Under the pieces are notes generated by a model. That model was not told where the DNA came from, made no database searches, and was given only the letters and a program-made list of their open reading frames with translations. From the NCBI GenBank assembly GCA_038240015.1, contig JBBSEF010000003.1:60669-124668 (forward strand): DNA of 64,000 nt. The letters run 5' to 3'. The number at the start of each line of letters is the position of its first letter. Within the stretch, counting starts at the first letter, position 1. The translations under genes were made by a program, and so were the position numbers. Source of the stretch: CAHJXF01 sp038240015 (lineage in GTDB: Bacteria > Pseudomonadota > Gammaproteobacteria > Burkholderiales > Burkholderiaceae_D). Shown piece after piece: positions 31,059 through 40,307 of this stretch.

Positions 31059-31062
31059 CGTC

Positions 31063-32205
31063 TTGTCTCGGGCGTGCGACGTGATCGCTTCGAGCGGCGC
31101 ATCGGTATTCGATCCGGCTCGCTACGCGGGGCTCGACCTGTTGACCTCGGCGGTGGTGATTCTCGACGATCGAGGTCGCGTCGCCTTCGCGAACGCGGCA
31201 GCCGAGACCCTGCTCGACTTCTCGTTGCGCACGATGATCGGTCAGCGCTTCGCGGGCATGCTGTCGAACGGTTCATTGATCGACGAGCTGTTCGCTGAAG
31301 CCGGACGGCGCGAATACAGCGACAAGCGCCTCGACTTCGAGATTCATCGGCCCGGCCGAGAACCGCTGCCCGTCCACGGCATCGTCACCGTGTTGCATGA
31401 CGATCCGCGTACGCCGGTGCTGTTCGAGTTGCAGGAGAGCGATCAGCAGCGGCGCGTCGATCGCGAGGAACGCATCCACGATCAGACGCAGATCAATCGC
31501 GAACTGGTCCGCAATCTCGCTCACGAGATCAAGAATCCGCTGGGCGGCATTCGCGGCGCGGCGCAATTGCTGCACATGGAGATGTCCACTCCCAAGTTCG
31601 CCGCCGCGCTTGCCCCCAATTTCGCTGCCGAATTCGCGGACTACGCGCGCGTCATCATCAAGGAGGCCGATCGCCTTCAGAGCCTGGTCGATCGCCTGCT
31701 CGCCCCGCATCGTCCGGCGCGCATCGTCGGGGACGTCAACATTCACGAGGTGTGCGAGCGCGTGCGCAGCGTGTTGCTGGCCGAGTATCCGCGCGGGCTC
31801 GTGATCGCCCGGGACTACGATGCAAGCATCCCCGAGTTCCGCGGCGACAAGGAGCAGTTGATCCAGGCCTTGCTGAACATTGCGCACAACGCTTCGCAGG
31901 CGCTCGCATCGCGCATTTCGGAGGGCGACGCCGAGATCGTCCTGAAGACACGCATCTCGCGGCAGGTGACGATCGCGCGCACGCGCCACCGGCTGGCACT
32001 GGAATTGCATGTGCTGGACAACGGGCCGGGTATCGATCCGTCGATTCGCGACCGTGTGTTCCTTCCGCTGGTGTCGGGCCGCGAAGGCGGGACCGGCTTG
32101 GGTCTCACGCTCGCGCAGACCTTCGTCGAGGAGCATCACGGTACGATCGACTACGAGAGCCGACCCGGGCGCACCGACTTTCGCATCCTCTTGCCTCTGC
32201 CATGA
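31063..32205 (+). CDS. ntrB: Nitrogen regulation sensor histidine kinase NtrB
   Basis: 380 residues from a TTG at 31063; a GTG at 31081 is the alternative, and no ATG precedes the conserved part. An N-terminal PAS domain (LLTSAVVILDDRGRVAFANAAAETLL) is followed by the H-box NLAHEIKNPLGGIRGAAQLL (His about 154), N-box NIAHNASQALA, DNGPGIDPSI and GGTGLGLTLAQ. No membrane segments, so cytoplasmic. NtrB phosphorylates NtrC when glutamine is low and PII is uridylylated. Starts 4 bases after the DUF4124 gene. Confidence 0.96.
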   Translation: MSRACDVIASSGASVFDPARYAGLDLLTSAVVILDDRGRVAFANAAAETLLDFSLRTMIGQRFAGMLSNGSLIDELFAEAGRREYSDKRLDFEIHRPGREPLPVHGIVTVLHDDPRTPVLFELQESDQQRRVDREERIHDQTQINRELVRNLAHEIKNPLGGIRGAAQLLHMEMSTPKFAAALAPNFAAEFADYARVIIKEADRLQSLVDRLLAPHRPARIVGDVNIHEVCERVRSVLLAEYPRGLVIARDYDASIPEFRGDKEQLIQALLNIAHNASQALASRISEGDAEIVLKTRISRQVTIARTRHRLALELHVLDNGPGIDPSIRDRVFLPLVSGREGGTGLGLTLAQTFVEEHHGTIDYESRPGRTDFRILLPLP

Positions 32206-32233
32206 CCTTTCTCTTTTTCGCGCGTTGCATTCC

Positions 32234-33739
32234 ATGAAGCCGATCTGGGTCGTCGACGACGATCAGTCGATCCGCTGGGTGCTCGAGAAGACGCTCGCGC
32301 GCGAGAGCCTGCCGTGCAGGAGTTTTTCAAACAGCGCCGATGCGCTGGCTGCGATGGAGACCGAATCGCCGCAAGTGCTGGTCTCCGACATCCGCATGCC
32401 GGGCGGCAAGACGCCGAACGGCGGGCTTGAACTGCTCGAGGCCGCGAAGGCGCGCTATCCGGGATTGCCGGTGATCATCATGACGGCGTTCTCCGATCTC
32501 GAGAGCGCGGTCTCGGCGTTCCAGGGCGGCGCGTTCGAGTATCTACCCAAGCCCTTCGATGTCGATCAGGCGGTCGAGTTGATTCGACGCGCCGTCGATG
32601 AGAGCCTGCGCGAAGCAGCGATCGAAGAGCAGGTCGAAGCAACGCCCGAGATTCTCGGACAGGCGCCGGCGATGCAGGACGTGTTTCGTGCGATCGGCCG
32701 GCTCGCGCAGTCGAACGTCACGGTGCTCATCACGGGCGAATCGGGCACGGGCAAGGAGCTGGTCGCGCGTGCGCTGCATCGACACAGTCCACGCGCCGAC
32801 AAGCCGTTCATCGCGCTCAACACCGCCGCGATTCCGAAAGAGTTGCTCGAGTCCGAACTGTTCGGTCACGAGCGCGGTGCGTTCACCGGCGCGCAGACCA
32901 TGCGGCGCGGGCGCTTCGAGCAAGCCGAGAACGGCACGCTGTTTCTCGACGAGATCGGCGACATGCCTTCCGAATTGCAGACCCGTCTGTTGCGTGTGCT
33001 TTCGGACGGTCATTTCTATCGGGTCGGTGGGCACAGTCCGATGAAAGCCAACGTGCGCGTGATCGCGGCCACGCATCAAAACCTCGAAGAGCTGGTTCGG
33101 CAAGGAACGTTTCGCGAAGACCTCTATCACCGCTTGAATGTGATTCGCCTGCGACTGCCCGCGCTGCAGGAACGCTCGGAAGACATTCCCCTGCTCGCGC
33201 GAAATTTCATGCAGAAGAGTGCGCGCGAACTCGGAGTGGAAGCCAAGCGTTTGTCGGACGCCGCGATGAAGCTGCTCGTCACGCTGCCTCTTCCAGGCAA
33301 CGTGCGACAGCTCGAAAACCTGTGTCACTGGCTGACCGTGATGGCGCCTGCGCAGGTGGTCGAGATCAAGGACTTGCCCCCGGAGGTGCGCGGCGCGGCG
33401 AGCGAAGGAGCTTACGCGCTCACGCGAGCTCGACCCGCGCTGCACTCCACCGACAACCCACGCGGCGATACGACCGGGTCATCGTCGTCAGCGCCATCGG
33501 TATTTGTGCAGACCGACGACCAATGGCGGGTCGAACTCGAACGTGTCACCGCGCACCTGCTCGCGCTCGATCGCCACGATGTGATGGATGTTCTGACACG
33601 ACAATTCGAAGCCACGTTGATCCGCATGGCGCTTCGACACACCGGCGGTCGACGCATCGAGGCCGCGCAGCGCCTGGGCATAGGGCGCAACACGATCACG
33701 CGGAAGATTCAGGATCTGGGGCTCGACGACGTGCGGTGA
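32234..33739 (+). CDS. ntrC: Nitrogen regulation response regulator NtrC
   Basis: 501 residues. Receiver domain with phospho-acceptor Asp about 52 (VSDIRMPGG) and conserved Lys (LPKPFD); AAA+ domain with GESGTGKE, the sigma-54-contacting GAFTGA and LFLDEIGDMPSELQTRLLRVL; C-terminal Fis-type HTH (EAAQRLGIGRNTITRKIQDLGL). The AAA+ sensor II region reads LPLPGNVRQLENLCHWL, with Leu where Trp is usual before PGNVR. A Ser-rich linker joins the last two domains. It activates sigma-54 promoters for nitrogen genes, presumably glnA. Its stop abuts the convergent xthA stop. Confidence 0.97.
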   Translation: MKPIWVVDDDQSIRWVLEKTLARESLPCRSFSNSADALAAMETESPQVLVSDIRMPGGKTPNGGLELLEAAKARYPGLPVIIMTAFSDLESAVSAFQGGAFEYLPKPFDVDQAVELIRRAVDESLREAAIEEQVEATPEILGQAPAMQDVFRAIGRLAQSNVTVLITGESGTGKELVARALHRHSPRADKPFIALNTAAIPKELLESELFGHERGAFTGAQTMRRGRFEQAENGTLFLDEIGDMPSELQTRLLRVLSDGHFYRVGGHSPMKANVRVIAATHQNLEELVRQGTFREDLYHRLNVIRLRLPALQERSEDIPLLARNFMQKSARELGVEAKRLSDAAMKLLVTLPLPGNVRQLENLCHWLTVMAPAQVVEIKDLPPEVRGAASEGAYALTRARPALHSTDNPRGDTTGSSSSAPSVFVQTDDQWRVELERVTAHLLALDRHDVMDVLTRQFEATLIRMALRHTGGRRIEAAQRLGIGRNTITRKIQDLGLDDVR

Positions 33740-34513
33740 TCAGATCTCCAGCGTCGCGATCACCGGAGCGTGATCCGACGGCTGTTCGCGTTTTCGTTCA
33801 TCGCGGTCGATCGTGCATGCGGTGCACAGCGGCCGCAGCGCATCGGACAGCAATACATGGTCGATGCGCAGGCCCGCGTTGCGCCGAAATCCGAGCATGC
33901 GGTAGTCCCACCAGCTATACGATTTCGGCGCTTGCTCGAAAAGACGAAACGCATCGTGCAAGCCTAGCGCGGCGATGGCGGCAAGCGCGTCGCGCTCGGG
34001 CTGCGAGCACAGCACCTGACCTTCCCACGCACGCGGGTCGTGCACATCGCGGTCTTCCGGCGCAACGTTGTAGTCGCCCAGCACGACCAGGCGCGGATGC
34101 GCCTTCAATTCTTCTTTCAGCCCATCGCGCAGTGCCGCGAACCAGCGCAGCTTGTATTGATATTTTTCGGAGTCGACCGACTGGCCGTTGGGCACATACA
34201 CGCACACCAAGCGCACACCGTTGATCGTCGCCGCGATGACGCGCTTGTGATCATCTTCGAAACCCGCGATGCCCATCGTGACATCGGTGGCGGCCAGCGC
34301 GAGCCGCGTCAGGATCGCGACGCCGTTGTAAGTCTTCTGACCCGAGAACACCGCGCGATAACCGATCGCCTCGAGTTCACTCGAGGGGAAGCGTTCATCG
34401 ATCAGCTTGGTCTCCTGCAGCGCGAGGACCTCGACCGGATTGCTGGTCAGCCACGCCAGCACATGCGGCAATCGCACCTTGAGCGAGTTGATGTTCCAGG
34501 TCGCGATCTTCAT
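33740..34513 (-). CDS. xthA: Exodeoxyribonuclease III
   Basis: 257 residues. The EEP fold residues are in place: MKIATWNINSLKVRLPHVL, LALQETKL (metal-binding Glu), CVYVPNGQSVDSEKYQYKLRW (Tyr), VVLGDYNVAPEDRDVHDP (Asp/Asn) and REQPSDHAPV (Asp-His pair). Repairs AP sites and removes blocked 3' ends. Convergent with ntrC with no bases between the stop codons. Confidence 0.96.
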   Translation of the reverse strand: MKIATWNINSLKVRLPHVLAWLTSNPVEVLALQETKLIDERFPSSELEAIGYRAVFSGQKTYNGVAILTRLALAATDVTMGIAGFEDDHKRVIAATINGVRLVCVYVPNGQSVDSEKYQYKLRWFAALRDGLKEELKAHPRLVVLGDYNVAPEDRDVHDPRAWEGQVLCSQPERDALAAIAALGLHDAFRLFEQAPKSYSWWDYRMLGFRRNAGLRIDHVLLSDALRPLCTACTIDRDERKREQPSDHAPVIATLEI

Positions 34514-34538
34514 GACCGGCGCCGTGGATCAACGCAAA

Positions 34539-35210
34539 TCAGAATTTGAAGCCGGGCGGCGCCGTTGGCGCGTCAGGGGGCGGTGCTGAAGGAATCGAGC
34601 CGGGGACCGAGGGTGAGCCGCGCGGCGTGGCGGTTCGGGCGGCCGGGGCCGCGGCTTGAGTCACGTTCTGCGCGGCCGGTTTGGTATTCGGGGACAGTGC
34701 GGCGGGTACCGGATTCTGATAGTCGCGCGGCAGCGCCGAGGTCTGCGGATACCCCGCGCTGTCGAGCAGGCCGCTCCATGCCTCTTGCGAAAAGCCCACC
34801 GATTTGCGCGAGCCAACCGACACGACCGGCGCCGTGCCGTCCGGCGATTGTTGTTTGAAGAGCGCGATGTCGTCGCTGCTGACGACGGTCTTCTCCGCAA
34901 ACGGTACACCGCGATTGCGCAGATAGTTGCGGGCGTCGTCACAAGGCGCGCACTTCTCGCCGGTGTAGATCGTGACGGGATATTTGGTCGTGGCCTGCTG
35001 CAGTTCGAACGGCAACGCCGCATTCGCCGAAGGTGGCGCACCGAGTTTCTTTTCTTCGACCGCGCGCGCATTGCGCGGCGGCGGCTGGTCGCTGTAAGTC
35101 ACCCGACCATCCGGACCGACGTACTTGTATTGCGCGAAGGCTGCGTTCGAAAGGACCGCGGACTGCACGAGCGCGACCAGCACAAGCGCCTGGGTTGAGA
35201 GCTTCGTCAT
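34539..35210 (-). CDS. Secreted DUF4124-glutaredoxin-like protein
   Basis: 223 residues: signal peptide ending at FAQ, an N-terminal DUF4124 domain (YKYVGPDGRVTYSDQPPP), then a glutaredoxin/thioredoxin-like domain (YPVTIYTGEKCAPCDDARNYLRNRGVPFAEKTV ... PDGTAPVVSVG) with CAPC as redox motif and TAPVV near the cis-Pro. The C-terminal ~70 residues are Pro/Ala-rich and likely disordered. A periplasmic thiol-disulfide role is inferred. Lies between xthA and prlC on the same strand. Confidence 0.87.
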   Translation of the reverse strand: MTKLSTQALVLVALVQSAVLSNAAFAQYKYVGPDGRVTYSDQPPPRNARAVEEKKLGAPPSANAALPFELQQATTKYPVTIYTGEKCAPCDDARNYLRNRGVPFAEKTVVSSDDIALFKQQSPDGTAPVVSVGSRKSVGFSQEAWSGLLDSAGYPQTSALPRDYQNPVPAALSPNTKPAAQNVTQAAAPAARTATPRGSPSVPGSIPSAPPPDAPTAPPGFKF

Positions 35211-35246
35211 ATCGACTCCTTCGTGACCGAACGATCCACCGGCCGC

Positions 35247-37423
<2,177 letters not shown>

Positions 37424-37427
<4 letters not shown>

Positions 37428-38359
37428 CTATGCGCGCTCGTCTTGAGTGAAGGGACTGCCGACGCGGCCGATGCGGCTCGCTCCGCGGCCACCACGGTAT
37501 TGGTCAACAGCATCGTGATCGTCATCGGGCCGACACCGCCCGGAACCGGCGAGATCCAGCTCGCACTCTTGCGCGCGTCGTCGAAATCGACGTCGCCCAC
37601 CAGCTTGCCTTCGGCATCGCGATTCATTCCGACGTCGATCACCACGGCGCTCGCCTTCACCATCTCGCCGGTGACCGTATGCGCGCGCCCCACCGCGGCC
37701 ACGACGATGTCGGCTTGACGCACGAAGTTTGCGAGGTCGCGGGTTGCGCTGTGGCAGATCGTGACGGTCGCGTTTCGTGCGAGCAGCATCAGCGCCATCG
37801 GCTTGCCGACGGTATTGCTGCGGCCGATCACGACCGCGTGCGTGCCGGCGATGGCGATATTCGCATCGTCGAGCATCGCCATCACACCGTAGGGCGTGCA
37901 CGGTCGAAAGCCGAACCCGGCGCTGCCGTCAGCGCGGTCGACGACGCGATCATCGATACGTCCGGTGACGAGAGCGCCCGCCGACAACGTGTGGAAACCA
38001 TCGACATCCTTTTCGAGCGCGATCGCTTCGATCACGCGCGCCGGATCGATCTGTTCGGGCAACGGCATCTGCACCAGGATGCCGTGGATCGCGCCGTCCG
38101 CATTCAGACGAGCGATCTGCGCGAGCAACTCGGTTTCGGGCGTCGACGCCGGAAGTTGCCGCATCTCCGAATGAATGCCGACGTCTGCGCAGGCCTTGAC
38201 CTTGTTGCGCACATAAATCTGCGAAGCCGGATTGTCGCCGACCAGGACGACCGCGAGCCCGGGTCGCGTGCCTTGCCTGGTCAGCGCTTCGACACGATGG
38301 CTCAGTCGAGCCCGGAGTTTTTTGGACAACGCGGTCCCATCGAGCAGTTGGGCGGTCAT
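37424..38359 (-). CDS. folD: Methylenetetrahydrofolate dehydrogenase / methenyltetrahydrofolate cyclohydrolase
   Basis: 311 residues from ATG 38359 (MTAQLLDGTALSKKLRARL). Active-site YVRNKVKACADVGI (Tyr and Lys), GILVQMPLPEQID, PCTPYGVMAML and the NADP-binding VIGRSNTVGKPMALMLLARNATVTICHS are intact, as is PVPGGVGPMTITMLLTNTV. Slightly longer than the usual ~285 because of a ~14-residue insertion (DDRVVDRADGSAGF) and a C-terminal tail. It supplies 10-formyl-THF and NADPH in one-carbon metabolism. Confidence 0.96.
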
Positions 38360-38569
38360 GTGGCGTGGGGGCAAACGAGGCGTCGCGACGGTGAAGCGAG
38401 CGAGATTAGCACGCAGGGCCGCGATGTTTGTCCGCAAAGGGACTGGGGTCCGTCACGGTTCGTGAACATCAGCGGTTGACGCGTAAAAGTGTCGGTTTGC
38501 TTTCCAGATTCACTCATCCGCTTGCCAAGTCATGTTTGCTACGCCAAGCCGATCAACGACTTACAGTAT

Positions 38570-38585
38570 TGGCACGGCGTTTGCA
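38570..38585 (+). promoter_or_regulatory. Consensus sigma-54 promoter of the PEP-CTERM gene
   Basis: TGGCACGGCGTTTGCA matches TGGCACG-N4-TTGCW at every defined position. It lies 67 bases before the ATG at 38653 in a 293-base gap that holds no other recognisable gene; AGGGGAA precedes the ATG. PEP-CTERM genes in several proteobacteria are driven by RpoN with the PrsK-PrsR pair, so this is the expected control element. Confidence 0.85.
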
Positions 38586-38652
38586 TGATTGGTCGACAAA
38601 CTTGCGACGCCACCTCGCTCGATCAAAAACAAAACAGAATCAGGGGAATCAC

Positions 38653-39516
38653 ATGAGTTCAATTCGTCTCGCGTTGGGACTGCTTGCGGCGAGCTTGGTC
38701 GCTCCTGCACTGGCAGTTCCCACGCCCGTGAGCTACGCCATCAACGGGCCTGCAACGGTGGTCGGTGCGACGACATGGAGCAACAGCTTTGCAGGTTACG
38801 ACCCCGTCGCTGGTACCAATTACGGAAACTCGTATTCGTGGGGTACGGGCTCGACCGCGATGACGATGACCGCATGGGCCAGCACCGGCGCCGGCAGCGT
38901 TGGCCCGCCCGCCGTCGCCGCCGGTGGCTACACCGGCAAGCTGCAGACGGCCTTCATCGGCAACTACGATCCGGCGGGACTCGGTATCACCAGCCGACCC
39001 AATGCGGGAAATGCCAGCGAATTGGATGCCGCGAAAAAACCGAGGGTGCCCGAACACGCGATCGACAACGTCGGAAGCTACGAGTCGATGTTGTTTTCGT
39101 TCGCAAGTGCGATGACGCTCAACTCGATTTCGATCGGGTACGCCGGAACCGATTCGGATGCGACGGTGCTGGTGTACACCGGTAGCGGAGATCCGACCCC
39201 GTCATTGTCCACGCGCACCTATGCAGACATGCTGACCCATGGTTGGCAGATCGCGGGCAACTTGCTCAACATGCCCGTGAATACCACCAATTCGTTGTTG
39301 ACCTCGCTGTCTTCGAGATACTGGATGGTCGGTGCCTACATGCAGATCGGCGGCAACGCGATGAGCGGCGTCTCGATCGGCAATGACGAGTTCAAGATTT
39401 CCGGCATCACCGCGACACCGCGCTTTTCGATACCCGAGCCCGACTCGCTCGCGTTGCTCGGTCTCGCGTCTCTCGCATTTCTCGTCCGTCGCAAGAAGGT
39501 CGCGCAGGCGGTTTGA
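38653..39516 (+). CDS. PEP-CTERM sorted surface protein, XDP1-like
   Basis: 287 residues. Signal peptide (LALGLLAASLVAPALA), a Ser/Thr/Gly-rich body with repeated Ala/Thr and aromatic strands, YESMLFSFASAMTLNSISIGYAGTDSDATVLVY in the middle, and a C-terminal sorting tail: IPEPDSLALLGLASLAFL followed by RRKK. This tripartite tail (PEP motif, hydrophobic helix, basic end) is the exosortase recognition signal; the body resembles the exosortase-dependent surface protein XDP1 family. Cleaved products are tied to extracellular polysaccharide and floc formation. No exosortase gene is in the window. The gene is monocistronic between a sigma-54 promoter and a terminator. Confidence 0.88.
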   Translation: MSSIRLALGLLAASLVAPALAVPTPVSYAINGPATVVGATTWSNSFAGYDPVAGTNYGNSYSWGTGSTAMTMTAWASTGAGSVGPPAVAAGGYTGKLQTAFIGNYDPAGLGITSRPNAGNASELDAAKKPRVPEHAIDNVGSYESMLFSFASAMTLNSISIGYAGTDSDATVLVYTGSGDPTPSLSTRTYADMLTHGWQIAGNLLNMPVNTTNSLLTSLSSRYWMVGAYMQIGGNAMSGVSIGNDEFKISGITATPRFSIPEPDSLALLGLASLAFLVRRKKVAQAV

Positions 39517-39539
39517 AGTTTCAGGGTGGGTGGCAAATT

Positions 39540-39564
39540 GCCCCGCTTCGGCGGGGCTTTTTTT
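39540..39564 (+). terminator. Strong Rho-independent terminator after the PEP-CTERM gene
   Basis: GCCCCGC / GCGGGGC 7-bp stem closed by a TTCG tetraloop and followed by seven T residues, 23 bases after the stop codon. It faces the convergent fixJ-type gene ending at 39578. Confidence 0.95.
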
Positions 39565-39577
39565 ATGCGCGAGAAAT

Positions 39578-40237
39578 TTATCTGGCGACTCTCTCGTTGC
39601 GCGACAGCGCGAGCCTCAGCAAATCGGCGACCGTCCCGGTATTGAGCTTGTCCATGATGTTCGCGCGGTGCGCCTCGACCGTCTTGATGCTGATGCCCAG
39701 ATCGTCGGCAATCTGCTTGTTCAAGCGGCCCGCAACGATGCAGTCGAGCACCTGACGCTCGCGCGCCGTGAGGCGCGCCAGCAGCGTATCGCGCTCGTTG
39801 TCGAGGCGGCGTAGCTCGGCTTCGACTTCGGCTGCGGCAAGCATGCGCTCGACGGACGCGCGCAGGTCGCTTTCGTTGAACGGCTTTTCGATGAAATCGA
39901 CCGCGCCTTTCTTCATCGTCGCGACCGCCATTGGCACGTCGCCATGTCCGGTGATGAAAAGGATAGGAAGATTGGCGCTGCGCGCGACCAGTTGTTCCTG
40001 CAGTTCGAGGCCGCTCATGCCCGGCATGCGCACGTCGAGGATCAGACACGCGGTTTTCGACGGATCGTATTGCGCGAGAAAATCTTCTGCGCGCGCAAAG
40101 CACGCAACCTGATAGCGATTGGCTTCGAGCAGCCACTTCAGCGAGTCGCGTACGGCTTCGTCGTCGTCGACGACGTAAACCGTGGCGGCGGCTCGCGCGG
40201 GTTCGCGTTTGGTATCGGGATGAAGTTCACGGAGCAT
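39578..40237 (-). CDS. FixJ-family response regulator (receiver plus LuxR HTH)
   Basis: 219 residues from ATG 40237 (MLRELHPDTKRE). Receiver domain with VYVVDDDEAVRDSLKWLL, phospho-Asp in LILDVRMPGMSGLELQ and the Lys in FIEKPFNESDL; C-terminal LuxR-type HTH (LTARERQVLDCIVAGRLNKQIADDLGISIKTVEAHRANIMDKL). This is the FixJ/TtrR/DctR layout. It is encoded 70 bases after the PAS kinase on the same strand and is its evident partner. The pair lies next to the pdh operon, as recalled for Burkholderia genomes. Confidence 0.93.
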   Translation of the reverse strand: MLRELHPDTKREPARAAATVYVVDDDEAVRDSLKWLLEANRYQVACFARAEDFLAQYDPSKTACLILDVRMPGMSGLELQEQLVARSANLPILFITGHGDVPMAVATMKKGAVDFIEKPFNESDLRASVERMLAAAEVEAELRRLDNERDTLLARLTARERQVLDCIVAGRLNKQIADDLGISIKTVEAHRANIMDKLNTGTVADLLRLALSRNERVAR

Positions 40238-40307
40238 GGGCGCCCGATTGTATGCGAGTGGTGTATTGGAGTGACTTGTGCGCGTGACGTGTGCGCGTGG
40301 TCGAGCG

